This document shows, piece after piece, positions 1 through 8,546 of a DNA stretch of 34,129 nt. A program made the translations under genes and the position numbers. The notes under the pieces were generated by a model, which was not told the origin of the DNA, did not search any database, and saw only the letters and a list, made by a program, of their open reading frames with translations. The stretch is from the NCBI GenBank assembly GCA_965662575.1, contig CBFIHN010000014.1, positions 1-34,129 on the forward strand, written 5' to 3'. This stretch comes from CBFIHN01 sp965662575. GTDB taxonomy: Bacteria > Pseudomonadota > Gammaproteobacteria > Francisellales > CACEW01. Numbering within the stretch: the stretch's first letter is position 1; the number at the start of each line of letters is the position of its first letter.

Positions 1-2
1 GT

Positions 3-488
3 GGGGAAGAAGACCCTAACCCTGAGCCGCAAACAGGTGGTGCAGCCCCATCTGGCGGTGCCGCGCCAAGTGGGGATGCTACGGGAGGAGAAACCGTGCC
101 TGCAGATGATTCTGATTCTAGTTCCAGTACTTTTGACCCTAATGAAGCAGCTCAGGAGCGGTTAGGAACAATGGAAGAGGCACCAACCATGCAATCAACA
201 GAAGAGGCACCAACCATGCAATCAACAGAAGAGGGACCAATTATGCGACCAACACCAGCGCTAAACAAAACTCCTATTCCAGATGGCCCTGCCCCTGATT
301 TAGAAGAGCCTCTTCCTAATGCGGGAACACCTCAAGTTAATACTGCAAACCCATTGGATAATGAAGAATTTTCAAGAAACAGCGGGCCTGTCTTTAGTGA
401 AAAGAATTTGCAAAAAGCAGCTCAAGGCGCTAGTTCACTAAGATCTGAGGAGCTTCGTGTTGAATATAGAGAAGTTTTTCCGTCATAG
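3..488 (+). CDS. C-terminal part of a low-complexity acidic protein (5' end outside window)
   Basis: The frame is open from the left edge, so only the C-terminal part of about 161 residues is visible. A GTG at 96 is an internal codon that could be mistaken for a start. The visible part is rich in Gly, Ala, Pro, Ser, Thr, Glu and Asp and looks disordered. It carries a nine-residue tandem repeat of the type EEAPTMQST (two exact copies and one diverged). No membrane segment, catalytic motif or known domain is visible. The last residues, EELRVEYREVFPS, form a Glu-rich tail with hydrophobic residues at -3 and -4. That resembles the E-block export signal known for some Dot/Icm effectors, but this is only a resemblance. 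Function unknown. Confidence 0.6.
   Translation, partial: GEEDPNPEPQTGGAAPSGGAAPSGDATGGETVPADDSDSSSSTFDPNEAAQERLGTMEEAPTMQSTEEAPTMQSTEEGPIMRPTPALNKTPIPDGPAPDLEEPLPNAGTPQVNTANPLDNEEFSRNSGPVFSEKNLQKAAQGASSLRSEELRVEYREVFPS
174..254 (+). repeat. 27-bp in-frame tandem repeat, three units
   Basis: Units at 174-200 and 201-227 are identical, and 228-254 is a diverged third copy. Each unit encodes nine residues (EEAPTMQST, EEAPTMQST, EEGPIMRPT). The unit length is a multiple of three, so changes in copy number would alter protein length without a frameshift. Confidence 0.95.
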
Positions 489-592
489 TTTGTAACTTTC
501 TTAATCTGTATGAGTCATGATTTAATCTTGTATCTTAGATCAGCAATGGAGGGTATTTTTCTATTAAATTATCTTAGAAGGCAGAGAGTCTC

Positions 593-618
593 AGGACTAT
601 CGCATTATCGATAGTCCT
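593..618. terminator. Perfect 10-bp stem hairpin between convergent genes
   Basis: AGGACTATCG at 593-602 pairs perfectly with CGATAGTCCT at 609-618 around the 6-nt loop CATTAT. It lies between the end of the plus-strand gene at 488 and the end of the minus-strand gene at 627, where a bidirectional terminator would be expected. Neither side has a proper T tract, so it is a weak intrinsic terminator by sequence and may act with Rho or only as a 3'-end stabiliser. Confidence 0.5.
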
Positions 619-626
619 AGCCCTTC

Positions 627-1703
627 TCATGATGAATTTTTGACTACATAATCCATCGTCGATGCTTGTTTGATCATGGCACGACATAACTGGAACTGTG
701 TTTGTGCACGTTGTAAATTATGTTTTGGATGCGATACTTTAAAATATTGATCACCATTAAGATAATCGCTTAAAAAGCGGACGCCTAAAGCAAATGGAAA
801 AATTTTGCAGGATGCCACTAAGGTTTCTTTTTCTAGTGTCGTTAAATATGGATTCATTTCATCCATGAATCCATGGACAAAAGCAGTAAATAAATCTAAA
901 TCAATGTTGACTTTGTTTATGTCGGCTTCATCTTCATCTGCGGTGCTACACATCGCACGCACGGCATCAGCAAAGTCATAATAAAGATAACCTGGCATCA
1001 CCGTATCTAAGTCAATCAAGCACAATGCCTGCCCTTGTCTATTTAATAAAACATTATTAAATTTTGGGTCATTATGTGTTACACGTTGTGGTAGTTTTCC
1101 TTGCTCAATTAAGTCTTGCATCCTTTTCATGCTATCGGCATGCTGATCAATGAAGGCGATGTCTGTTTTTGCTTCAGTAACGCGTTGCGATTGATTGTCA
1201 GTCACTATTTGTTCAAAGTTTTGTAGATGTTTACCTAAGTGATGAAAATTTGGGATGGTGTCGATTAAACGACCAGGGGGAAAATCACGTAGTAAACGCT
1301 GAAACTGGCCCAGTACTTTACCGCCTTGATAAGCATGCATCGTCGATAGCGGCCGGTTATAGCAATAATGCGGTGTGATCGCTAAAAATAAACGCCAATA
1401 ATAACCATATTGATCATGATGGTACGGCTGACCGTCTTTAGTGCAAATAACAGTTAAGGTGCCTTGATCTGGATCGGCAGATTCTGCCACAAGTTTGGCG
1501 CGTAAATGCTGGGTAACTTGCAAGATATTATGCATTAGGCCGGGAATATCATGAAAAACTGCGTGATTCATACGCTGTAAAATATAACTTTTTCCACTCT
1601 GCATGGTGATTAAATAACTGTCATTAATATGGCCCCTACCATAAGGTTTGGCCGAGATAAAATGACCTTCAATGGCAAATTGGCTGAGTATAGTTGCAAT
1701 CAT
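627..1703 (-). CDS. APH-fold phosphotransferase, N-acetylhexosamine kinase (NahK)-like
   Basis: A 358-residue protein of the aminoglycoside phosphotransferase/choline kinase fold. The N-lobe has YILQRMNHAVF (about residues 40-50), very like the ILQRIN motif of the NahK branch. The Brenner-type catalytic loop is HNDPKFNN (210-217), with D212 as the expected base. The metal-binding segment is LIDLDTVMPG (229-238). This branch phosphorylates free sugars, in NahK the anomeric carbon of GlcNAc or GalNAc, in the cytosol with ATP. The exact sugar cannot be read from the sequence. It starts at ATG 1703 and lies 72 bp downstream of rmuC on the same strand. No sugar transporter or catabolic gene is adjacent, so the pathway is unknown. 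The family is certain enough; the substrate is a guess. Confidence 0.75.
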   Translation of the reverse strand: MIATILSQFAIEGHFISAKPYGRGHINDSYLITMQSGKSYILQRMNHAVFHDIPGLMHNILQVTQHLRAKLVAESADPDQGTLTVICTKDGQPYHHDQYGYYWRLFLAITPHYCYNRPLSTMHAYQGGKVLGQFQRLLRDFPPGRLIDTIPNFHHLGKHLQNFEQIVTDNQSQRVTEAKTDIAFIDQHADSMKRMQDLIEQGKLPQRVTHNDPKFNNVLLNRQGQALCLIDLDTVMPGYLYYDFADAVRAMCSTADEDEADINKVNIDLDLFTAFVHGFMDEMNPYLTTLEKETLVASCKIFPFALGVRFLSDYLNGDQYFKVSHPKHNLQRAQTQFQLCRAMIKQASTMDYVVKNSS

Positions 1704-1775
1704 GGGTGATGAGATATTGATCAGGTGTTCGCCCCTGGTGTCAGTGTGCTGATGATAAAAAAAATAGACACAGGC

Positions 1776-2951
1776 CTACTTTTTACCCTGCATGATGGGG
1801 TCTTGTTGTTCAAGCGGGGCCTCTTGATCTTCGAGCTCGACTTGCTCAATCTTGCCAAAGCGACTGGTGATTTTTTTGGCAGAGATGTTAACGTTGCGGA
1901 CATCTTCATTGGCTTGTGCAATATGACGTTCTAGCCCGTCCATGCGCTTTTGAAAACGACCAAAATCAATCGCTAATGCTTGTAAATGTTGTTGAATCAC
2001 GCTCACTTGTTTGCGCGTGGCATCATCTTTTAATACCGCACGGATGGTGGTTAAGACGGCCATCATAGTGGTTGGCGAGGTTAACCAGACTTTTGCTCGG
2101 TGAGATGCTTCAACTAAATCTGGGTAATGTGCATGAATTTCGGCAAATACGGCTTCAGCGGGAATAAACATAATGGCGCCATCGGCAGTTTCGCCAGGGA
2201 TAATATATTTGTTAGCAATACTATGGATGTGGTATTTAATGTCTTGACGAAATTGTTGCTCGGCAAGACGTCGATCTGCCTCTGCTAGATGTTCTGCTGT
2301 GAGGCGTTGATAAGACTCCAGTGGAAACTTGGCATCGACCACCATATTGCCAGTGGGCTTAGGTAAGTAGAGTAAGCAATCAGGGCGTTTATCATTGCTT
2401 AAGGTTTGTTGGAATGAAAAGTGATTCTCCGGCAGCATATTACGAATCAACGCTGAAAGCTGTACTTCACCAAAAGCACCGCGTGAGCGTTTATCATTCA
2501 GTAACTCCTGCAAGCTGACAACGTTGCTGGATAGCTCGCTAATTTTTTGTTGTGCCTGATCAATTAACGCTAAACGCTTGAGAATATCAGCAAAAGTTTG
2601 ATTGGTTTTTTCAAAACCTTCATTTAAGCGTTTTTCAACTTGACCACTGATGTCGAGCAGCTTTTTTTCTGTGATGTCGGTGAGTTTTTCGACACGTTGA
2701 GAGACGACTTTTGCATTGGCTTCTAGGGATAATCTCAGTTGGCTGTTCAATTCCTCTCGGCCTTTTTGCAAACCATCGTGTAAGCTTTGCAAGCTTTTGA
2801 GTTGGTTGTCATTTAGCTTTTCTAATAATGATTGTTGCAGGGATTGTGCCAGCTGTTGCTCCAGTTTTTTAGACCGCACGGTCTGTTGCCAACATGACAG
2901 TAAGACCACAAGGCAAAGAATCAGAATCGTGATAACCAAGAGGATAAACAT
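1776..2951 (-). CDS. rmuC: DNA recombination protein RmuC
   Basis: The 391-residue product has one N-terminal membrane segment (about residues 2-20), then a long Gln/Lys/Glu-rich coiled coil (about 25-150), then the conserved RmuC nuclease-like domain. Landmarks include RPDCLLYLP, the VVDAKFPLESYQRL motif (about residue 205) and IMFIPAEAVFAEIH. RmuC limits inversions and rearrangements between short inverted repeats in E. coli; its biochemical activity is not firmly settled. The protein is shorter than the E. coli one (about 475 residues), mostly in the coiled coil. The ATG at 2951 is preceded by AAGGT, and the start is 13 bp after the tkt stop, so the two are probably cotranscribed. Confidence 0.93.
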   Translation of the reverse strand: MFILLVITILILCLVVLLSCWQQTVRSKKLEQQLAQSLQQSLLEKLNDNQLKSLQSLHDGLQKGREELNSQLRLSLEANAKVVSQRVEKLTDITEKKLLDISGQVEKRLNEGFEKTNQTFADILKRLALIDQAQQKISELSSNVVSLQELLNDKRSRGAFGEVQLSALIRNMLPENHFSFQQTLSNDKRPDCLLYLPKPTGNMVVDAKFPLESYQRLTAEHLAEADRRLAEQQFRQDIKYHIHSIANKYIIPGETADGAIMFIPAEAVFAEIHAHYPDLVEASHRAKVWLTSPTTMMAVLTTIRAVLKDDATRKQVSVIQQHLQALAIDFGRFQKRMDGLERHIAQANEDVRNVNISAKKITSRFGKIEQVELEDQEAPLEQQDPIMQGKK

Positions 2952-2964
2952 GATTGACCTTGAG

Positions 2965-4971
2965 TTAATCCGTCACTAATGGCAGAGCCTGTGCGACGGT
3001 TGCACAAACATGATCAACACTAAAACCAAATTGGTCAAACAATTGCTTTGCTGGTGCAGAGGCGCCAAATTGATTCATGCCAATCACTAAGCCATGACGA
3101 CCAACATAACGATACCAGAAGTCAGAGACCCCGGCCTCAATGGCAATAGTTGCGATGTCAATTGGTAGTACCTGACATTGGTACGTAGCATCTTGTTGCG
3201 CAAAAATTTCAGCACAAGGCATGGAGACTACCCGTATGCCAAGACCTTGTTCTGATTCTAACTTTTTGGCAGCTGCCATTGCCAGAGCCACTTCAGATCC
3301 GGTGGCAATGATAATAAGATCCAGTTGTTGATGGTCTTTGAGGATATAACCGCCGCGGGCAATCGAATGTAAAGCATGCTCATCGCGGTGTTGATGTGCT
3401 AGGTTTTGGCGTGAGAGTATCAACGCGCTGGGTGTGGTTTGGCACGCAACTGCTGATATCCAGGCCGCTGCTGTTTCGACCGCATCGCAAGGGCGCCAAA
3501 CATGTAAGTTAGGGATTAAGCGTAGACTAGTGATATGTTCAACAGGTTGGTGGGTTGGGCCATCTTCACCCAGGCCAATTGAATCATGAGTGTAGACAAA
3601 AATTTGCTGTTGTTTCATCAGCGCTGCCATGCGCACAGCATTACGCGCATAGTCTGAGAAAACTAAGAATGTTCCTGTGTAGGGGATGAAACCACCATAT
3701 AAGGCCAGGCCATTGGCAATAGCACTCATACCAAACTCGCGGACACCATAGTTAATATAGTTCCCACAAGGTTCTGATGCTGTGATGGCTTTGCTGCCAG
3801 ACCAGTTGGTATTGTTGGAACCCGTTAAGTCAGCAGAGCCGCCTAATAATCCAGGTAACATTGGCCCCATGGTTTCTAAAGCCATTTGTGAGGCTTTGCG
3901 CGTGGCAACGGTTGTGGCTTGTTGGTCAATATCTCTTAACCAGTTTTGGCAGAAGGTTGGCCAGTTTTGTGGTAAATCTCCACGCAAGCGTTGCAATAAG
4001 TTTTCAGCTAATTCAGGGTATTGCGCTTTATATGCTTCAAATTGATTGAGCCACTGATCTTCTTTGTCTTGGCCTTTGGCTTTGGCATCCCAAGCTTGGT
4101 AAATAGCCTGGGGAATTTCAAATGGTGCGGCAGTCCATTGTAAGTGTGCACGTGTTTTTGCAATTTCGTCATCACCCAGTGGTGCACCGTGGCTTGATGC
4201 TTTTCCTGATTTATTGGGTGAGCCATAACCAATGGTGGTGCGACAACAAATTAATGTCGGCTGTGAGGTGTTTGCGCGGGCCTCGTCAATGGCTTTTTTA
4301 ATCGAATTGGCATTATGGCCATCAATGGCTTCAATCACTTGCCAACCGTAGGCACGAAAACGTTCGGGTGTGTTATCAGAAAACCAGGGCTTGACTTCGC
4401 CGTCAATTGAGATCCCATTGTCATCCCAAAAAGCAATCAACTTACCTAAGCCCCACGTGCCGGCCAATGAACAGGCTTCATGGGAAACGCCTTCCATTAA
4501 GCAGCCGTCGCCTAAAAAGACATAGGTATGGTGGTTAATGATTTGATGTCCCGTTTGATTGAACTCTGCTGCCAGCATTTTTTCAGCTAGCGCCATTCCG
4601 ATGGCATTAGCAATGCCTTGGCCGAGTGGGCCTGTCGTGGTTTCAATGCCTGGGGTGTCACTATATTCCGGATGGCCTGGTGTTTTGCTATGCAGTTGAC
4701 GAAAGGTTTTAATATCGTCAATCGAGACATCATAACCACTTAGATGCAATAAGCTATAGTGCAGCATGGAGCCATGGCCATTGGATAAAATAAAGCGATC
4801 GCGGTTGATCCAGTGTGGGTTATTTGGGTTATGGTTTAGATATTGGTTCCACAACACCTCGGCAATGTCGGCCATTCCCATTGGCATGCCAGGATGACCT
4901 GAGTTGGCTTTTTGTACGGCATCGAAACTTAATGCTCGAATCGCATTAGCAAGAGCTTGAGGGTGCGGCAT
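2965..4971 (-). CDS. tkt: Transketolase
   Basis: Thiamine-diphosphate enzyme of the non-oxidative pentose phosphate pathway, moving two-carbon units between ketose and aldose phosphates in the cytosol. The 668-residue length is standard. The N-terminal SGHPGMPMG gives catalytic H26 and NGHGS gives H66. The ThDP/Mg motif starts GDGCLMEG at 154 and ends in DDNGISIDG. The pyrimidine-domain segment IGLGEDGPTHQPVEH and the C-terminal domain are intact. It is followed closely by rmuC. The other pentose-phosphate gene in the window, rpe, is far away at 22.7 kb. In many gammaproteobacteria tkt neighbours epd-pgk; that order is not seen here. Confidence 0.97.
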   Translation of the reverse strand: MPHPQALANAIRALSFDAVQKANSGHPGMPMGMADIAEVLWNQYLNHNPNNPHWINRDRFILSNGHGSMLHYSLLHLSGYDVSIDDIKTFRQLHSKTPGHPEYSDTPGIETTTGPLGQGIANAIGMALAEKMLAAEFNQTGHQIINHHTYVFLGDGCLMEGVSHEACSLAGTWGLGKLIAFWDDNGISIDGEVKPWFSDNTPERFRAYGWQVIEAIDGHNANSIKKAIDEARANTSQPTLICCRTTIGYGSPNKSGKASSHGAPLGDDEIAKTRAHLQWTAAPFEIPQAIYQAWDAKAKGQDKEDQWLNQFEAYKAQYPELAENLLQRLRGDLPQNWPTFCQNWLRDIDQQATTVATRKASQMALETMGPMLPGLLGGSADLTGSNNTNWSGSKAITASEPCGNYINYGVREFGMSAIANGLALYGGFIPYTGTFLVFSDYARNAVRMAALMKQQQIFVYTHDSIGLGEDGPTHQPVEHITSLRLIPNLHVWRPCDAVETAAAWISAVACQTTPSALILSRQNLAHQHRDEHALHSIARGGYILKDHQQLDLIIIATGSEVALAMAAAKKLESEQGLGIRVVSMPCAEIFAQQDATYQCQVLPIDIATIAIEAGVSDFWYRYVGRHGLVIGMNQFGASAPAKQLFDQFGFSVDHVCATVAQALPLVTD

Positions 4972-5035
4972 GGCAAGGTGTCCTTATCAAGGTTAGTTAA
5001 CAGGTATATCTCGTGGCTTGCAACAGAGTGATGTC

Positions 5036-6031
5036 TTAGTCATAGACCCAATGAGATAAATACATAGCGCGGACCTTACCCCAGACAGCATCGCCCTCGC
5101 TCATCAGTGCTTTTTTTAGCATGTATTCAGATTGTTTGTTAAAGGCATCTTGACGATTCATGGCAACGTACACTTCTAAGAGTTTCAGTCGTAGGCTGAT
5201 ATTGCTTTTGTGTTCACGAAGTGCATTGAGCAACTGTTTTTCAGCCGATTCGAGGTTGCCTTCAGCCATTTTAACCATGACATCAGCCAATACTTTGCCT
5301 TCACCTTCGATATTTTTATCACGGGTTGCCATCGCATTGCCTGGAATTAAATGACGCAGTGATTCACCAATGGTTTCATAGCGCGTCATTTCACGCGCAT
5401 TCAGGTTGCTATGGCCTAAGCGCTCAGCCGCACGTCGTGTGCTTGGCGAGCGATCATGTGTACTGCGCTTAGACAGGAGATATAGAACGAGGCTAACGAT
5501 AAATAGAATAAACCATAGCCAGGACCAAGGGAAATGGTTGCTTTCCGATGTTTGGGTGGTGGCGATGGGTTTGCTAGCTAGTTGTTGCTGTAGCTGGACG
5601 ACTTTTTGTTCTGATGAGGCATGTGCTTGTTCGGCAGCTTGTGCAATTTGTTTAAGTTCGGCAATGGTGTTCTCTAAGGTGGCCATTTTACTCATTTTAG
5701 TGACTTCATGAAACGGGGGCGTGCCATTGGAAACAACAGGTGCCGCTTGATCTTGCGTTGTGGCAAGTGCTGCTTTCAGTGCCGCTGCTGAGTTGGGAAT
5801 TTTTAGTGTTGTACCAATTTTGAGAATAGAGTGGTTTGCACCGCGAAATGCCTGTGGATTTAAGCGCTCAATGGCGTTAATCAGTGTGTTGGTGTTGACG
5901 CCGGCAATACGATGTTTGTTGGCGATGCGCCATAGGGTGTCACCAGATTTTGTTGGGCCATAAGTTGTCATAGACCAACTGGCCATACTGCAAGATAGTA
6001 GTAACAAACTAATCAGAAAGCGACAAATCAC
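5036..6031 (-). CDS. LysM-domain FimV-like membrane protein
   Basis: Starting from GTG at 6031, the product has a signal-peptide-like N-terminus (ICRFLISLLLLSCSMASWS). Then comes a LysM-type segment starting TTYGPTKSGDTLWRIANKH, with NPQAFRGANHSILKIGTTLKIP, as in the FimV N-terminal domain. After it come a Gln/Ala-rich coiled coil, a membrane segment (WSWLWFILFIVSLVLYLL) and a cytoplasmic C-terminal helical, TPR-like segment ending SHWVYD. FimV proteins bind peptidoglycan and organise type IV pili and polar machinery; this protein is much shorter than Pseudomonas FimV. An in-frame ATG at 6127 would add 32 residues before the hydrophobic core; neither start has a clear ribosome site. I prefer GTG because it gives a normal signal peptide. 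A pilin-like gene lies at 30.9 kb. Confidence 0.8.
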   Translation of the reverse strand: MICRFLISLLLLSCSMASWSMTTYGPTKSGDTLWRIANKHRIAGVNTNTLINAIERLNPQAFRGANHSILKIGTTLKIPNSAAALKAALATTQDQAAPVVSNGTPPFHEVTKMSKMATLENTIAELKQIAQAAEQAHASSEQKVVQLQQQLASKPIATTQTSESNHFPWSWLWFILFIVSLVLYLLSKRSTHDRSPSTRRAAERLGHSNLNAREMTRYETIGESLRHLIPGNAMATRDKNIEGEGKVLADVMVKMAEGNLESAEKQLLNALREHKSNISLRLKLLEVYVAMNRQDAFNKQSEYMLKKALMSEGDAVWGKVRAMYLSHWVYD

Positions 6032-6175
6032 TATATTTTTACCATGAGTGAAGATGATAAAGACAATTTTAGTGGAAAAATCGCCACAAAGATAGTTGCT
6101 AGTGCTGTTGTGGTTACGCCTTGACATCCTGGGATACTTGATGAAGTATTTGACACAACATGTTGCTCTTCATCG

Positions 6176-6318
6176 TGGGACTGTTGCAAACCAGTTTCTA
6201 GCGGCACTAGCGTCGTTGAAAAAAATGAAAAACTGCTCATTTATTAGGTATAAACTCCGCTTTTTTAATTTTTTTCGTCTAGCTATTGCTCGCTATAAAC
6301 CAGCTTTCAACAGCCCCA
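6176..6318. mobile_element. 143-bp MITE-like palindromic element with 3-bp target duplication
   Basis: The left end TGGGACTGTTGCAAACC and the right end GCTTTCAACAGCCCCA are imperfect inverted repeats. The similarity continues inward: the left arm has GTTTCTAGCGGCACTAGC then GAAAAAAATGAAAAA, and the reverse complement of the right arm has GTTTATAGCGAGCAATAGC then GAAAAAAATTAAAAA. The whole element is thus a long imperfect hairpin centred near 6247. TCG flanks both sides (6173-6175 and 6319-6321). Long terminal repeats, no coding capacity and a 3-bp duplication fit a MITE, perhaps moved by an IS5-family transposase; the family is a guess. It lies between the divergent FimV-like gene and proC. 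A half copy is at 32349-32416. Confidence 0.7.
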
Positions 6319-6425
6319 TCGTTGTCGAGGCTAAGTCGCTTGGTGGGGGTGAGATATTATTTTGGCCAGGGGTTTCACATAGGAGAAAATCCAGGCAGCA
6401 GTTAATCATAGGTAGGTAGGAAATA

Positions 6426-7280
6426 ATGAAAAAAGCAACAATTGGGTTTGTCGGAGGCGGCAATATGAGTAGAAGTATTGTGGCTGGTCTTATCGCTGAT
6501 CAATACCCGAGTGAGTGTCTGATGGTATTAGATCGTCATTTGGATAAATTAGACGCGTTCTCACAATGCTATCAAGTTGCCACTACGACAGATCCTGATC
6601 TGTTAATCGCGAAAAGCGATGTGATTATTTTATCTATTAAACCACAAGCTATACCAGATTTTGCTGCTTATTACGGACAGGCGATCGCGAATAGAAAACC
6701 CTTGCTCATTTCAGTTGCCGCGGGGATTGATTTGCAAACGTTAGGCCAATTTTTTGGTATGCAAACAGCGATTGTGCGAGCGATGCCTAATACGCCAAGT
6801 TTTATCCAAACTGGCGCAACAGGGTTGTTTGCAAACGCTGTTACCTCTAGCCAGCAAAAGGATGCGGCAGAGAAGATATTACGTGCCGTTGGTGTGGTGG
6901 TGTGGTTGGAGCGAGAATCTTTAATTGCACCATTGGCTGTTATTTCAGGTTGTGGGCCAGCATATTTTTTCCTGATAATGGAGATCTTAGACAAACTGGG
7001 TCAAGACCTAGGGTTGGACGCAAAGACAGCCCATTTACTGAGTGTGCAAACAGGCTTTGGTGCGTGCAAAATGGCATTAGAATCTGGGGAATCCTTGCGT
7101 GAGCTGCGCCAAAATGTTACGTCCAAAGGGGGCGTAACGGAGGCAATCTTGGCTCGTCTGGAGTCGGAAGGCCTTTATGATATCTTTGAAAAAGCATTGT
7201 CGGCCGGCATTAAGCGTAGCGATGAGTTGGCAAAACAGTTATCATTTCCCAAACAATTGAATCAATCACAGAAGGATTAG
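6426..7280 (+). CDS. proC: Pyrroline-5-carboxylate reductase
   Basis: Catalyses the last step of proline synthesis, NAD(P)H-dependent reduction of pyrroline-5-carboxylate. The 284-residue protein begins with a Rossmann motif, IGFVGGGNMSRSI. It contains the conserved RAMPNTPSFIQTGATGL segment and, in the dimerisation domain, SGCGPAYFFLIME and ELRQNVTSKGGVTEAIL. The ATG at 6426 follows a purine-rich GGTAGGTAGGAAA ribosome site. yggT begins 5 bp after its stop, a common pairing in gammaproteobacteria, where yggS usually precedes proC. yggS is absent here; the upstream space is occupied by the MITE-like element. Confidence 0.96.
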   Translation: MKKATIGFVGGGNMSRSIVAGLIADQYPSECLMVLDRHLDKLDAFSQCYQVATTTDPDLLIAKSDVIILSIKPQAIPDFAAYYGQAIANRKPLLISVAAGIDLQTLGQFFGMQTAIVRAMPNTPSFIQTGATGLFANAVTSSQQKDAAEKILRAVGVVVWLERESLIAPLAVISGCGPAYFFLIMEILDKLGQDLGLDAKTAHLLSVQTGFGACKMALESGESLRELRQNVTSKGGVTEAILARLESEGLYDIFEKALSAGIKRSDELAKQLSFPKQLNQSQKD

Positions 7281-7285
7281 TTGAG

Positions 7286-7828
7286 GTGAGTAGTATTCTG
7301 CAGGCCTTAGGGTTTTTGGTTAACATGGTTTTTACCTTGTATCTCGTTGCGATCGGGTTGCGGTTTTTATTGCAGTGGGTGAAGGCCGATTTTTATAATC
7401 CTGTCTGCCAATTTTTGATCAAGGTAACTAATCCCGTTTTGGTGCCATTACGACGTCTTGTGCCCGGGCTATTTGGTTTGGATATTGCGGCCTTACTGTT
7501 GATGTTAATTGTGCAAATCCTTGCCTTAGGGATTTTAGCCATTTTGGCTCAGTACCCTTTGACTTGGTTTATTGTGATTGTTGCATTGGTGAAGCTTGTG
7601 CTGCTATTTATCCACCTTTATTTTTTTGCAATCATTCTGCGTGCCGTCAGTAGTTGGTTTAATCCAAATCCCTATCATCCCATGACGCAGTTACTGATTA
7701 AGCTGACCGAGCCCTTATTGCAACCAGCGCGACGAGTGATTCCTTTGATTGGTGGTATTGATTTATCACCTGTTGCTGTATTAATCATTTTACAAATGAT
7801 CGCCATTTTGGTCAGGGGTTTACTCTAG
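7286..7828 (+). CDS. yggT: YggT family integral membrane protein
   Basis: 180 residues with two repeated YGGT modules, each a pair of hydrophobic helices ending in a conserved motif: ADFYNPVCQFLIKVTNPVL in the first half and PNPYHPMTQLLIKLTEPLL in the second, both followed by a basic RR(L/V)(V/I)P turn. The family is linked genetically to osmotic shock tolerance and cell division in some bacteria, but its molecular role is unknown. It starts with GTG at 7286, 5 bp after proC, with AAGGA in the end of proC as ribosome site. hemJ follows after 1 bp, so proC-yggT-hemJ is one transcription unit. Confidence 0.92.
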   Translation: MSSILQALGFLVNMVFTLYLVAIGLRFLLQWVKADFYNPVCQFLIKVTNPVLVPLRRLVPGLFGLDIAALLLMLIVQILALGILAILAQYPLTWFIVIVALVKLVLLFIHLYFFAIILRAVSSWFNPNPYHPMTQLLIKLTEPLLQPARRVIPLIGGIDLSPVAVLIILQMIAILVRGLL

Positions 7829-7829
7829 C

Positions 7830-8246
7830 ATGCTGTTTGATTTGGTGTTGAGTTTGCACATTATTGCTGTGATCTGTTGGTTTGCCGGCTTATTCTATTT
7901 GCCTCGGCTGTTTGTTTACCACGCGATGAGTGAGCAGTCAGTCACTAAAGATCAGTTTACAGTGATGGAATACAAACTTTATTACTATATTATGCACCCG
8001 TCGATGTGGGTCACCGTCATCACGGGTGTGGTGTTGGCACATTTGGCTATATGGCATGGTTGGTGGTTACATGCCAAAGGTGCTTTGGTGCTACTATTAG
8101 TGATTTATCACTTCTACTGTGGGTACTTTTTGAAGCGGTTTGCGCGTCATGCAAACACAAAAAGTCATCGGTTTTTTCGAGTGTTTAATGAAATACCAAC
8201 GATTTTGCTTGTTGTGATTATTTTGCTGGTGGTTGTGAAGCCTTAA
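7830..8246 (+). CDS. hemJ: Protoporphyrinogen IX oxidase HemJ
   Basis: 138 residues, four membrane segments, typical HemJ length. The N-terminus has LHIIAVICWFAGLFYLPRLF, with the invariant early histidine (H10), a Trp and an arginine after the first helix. The C-terminal helix has FRVFNEIPTILLVVIILLVV, also typical. HemJ oxidises protoporphyrinogen IX to protoporphyrin IX in the inner membrane and replaces HemG/HemY-type oxidases in many Gram-negative bacteria. The start is 1 bp after the yggT stop. With hemC, hemX and hemY elsewhere in the window it belongs to the heme route that would feed cytochrome bd. It converges with infA across a 20-bp gap. Confidence 0.9.
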   Translation: MLFDLVLSLHIIAVICWFAGLFYLPRLFVYHAMSEQSVTKDQFTVMEYKLYYYIMHPSMWVTVITGVVLAHLAIWHGWWLHAKGALVLLLVIYHFYCGYFLKRFARHANTKSHRFFRVFNEIPTILLVVIILLVVVKP

Positions 8247-8266
8247 CACAGTGGCAAAAGCGTCAA

Positions 8267-8485
8267 CTATTTTTGACGGAAAGTGATGCGGCCTTTGCTT
8301 AGGTCATAAGGTGTTAGTTCTACCGTTACCTTATCGCCGGTTAAAATACGAATATAATTTTTGCGCATTTTGCCAGAGATATGTGCGGTGACAATATGTC
8401 CGTTGTCAAGTTCAACGCGGAACATCGTGTTTGGTAACGTCTCAAGGACGGTCCCTTCCATTTCAATGCCTTCTTCTTTTGCCAT
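8267..8485 (-). CDS. infA: Translation initiation factor IF-1
   Basis: A 72-residue OB-fold protein, the exact family length. It begins MAKEEGIEMEGTVLETLPN and contains FRVELDNGHIVTAHISGKMRKNYI, the core ribosome-binding segment, ending LSKGRITFRQK. IF-1 binds the ribosomal A site during initiation. It stands alone on the minus strand, convergent with hemJ and divergent from alaS. A GAGGAAA ribosome site lies about ten bases before the ATG. Confidence 0.98.
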   Translation of the reverse strand: MAKEEGIEMEGTVLETLPNTMFRVELDNGHIVTAHISGKMRKNYIRILTGDKVTVELTPYDLSKGRITFRQK

Positions 8486-8546
8486 GGATTAATATTTCCT
8501 CTGATAGAAATTGCCGGTATACTGCCTGAAACCATTCAAATAATCA

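Noticed and set aside
96..488. GTG at 96 as the start of a complete 130-residue gene
   Set aside because: The same frame stays open to the left edge with the same composition, and no ribosome site precedes 96.
1717..1729. 13-mer TTGATCAGGTGTT shared with 13837-13849
   Set aside because: Several identical 13-mer pairs are expected by chance in 34 kb, and the contexts are unrelated.
6031..6240. Minus-strand frame beginning MSSFSFFSTTLVPLE, also started in the second copy at 32408
   Set aside because: The shared start falls wholly within the repeated arm of the MITE-like element, and after it the two frames differ completely. The frame is a by-product of the repeat.
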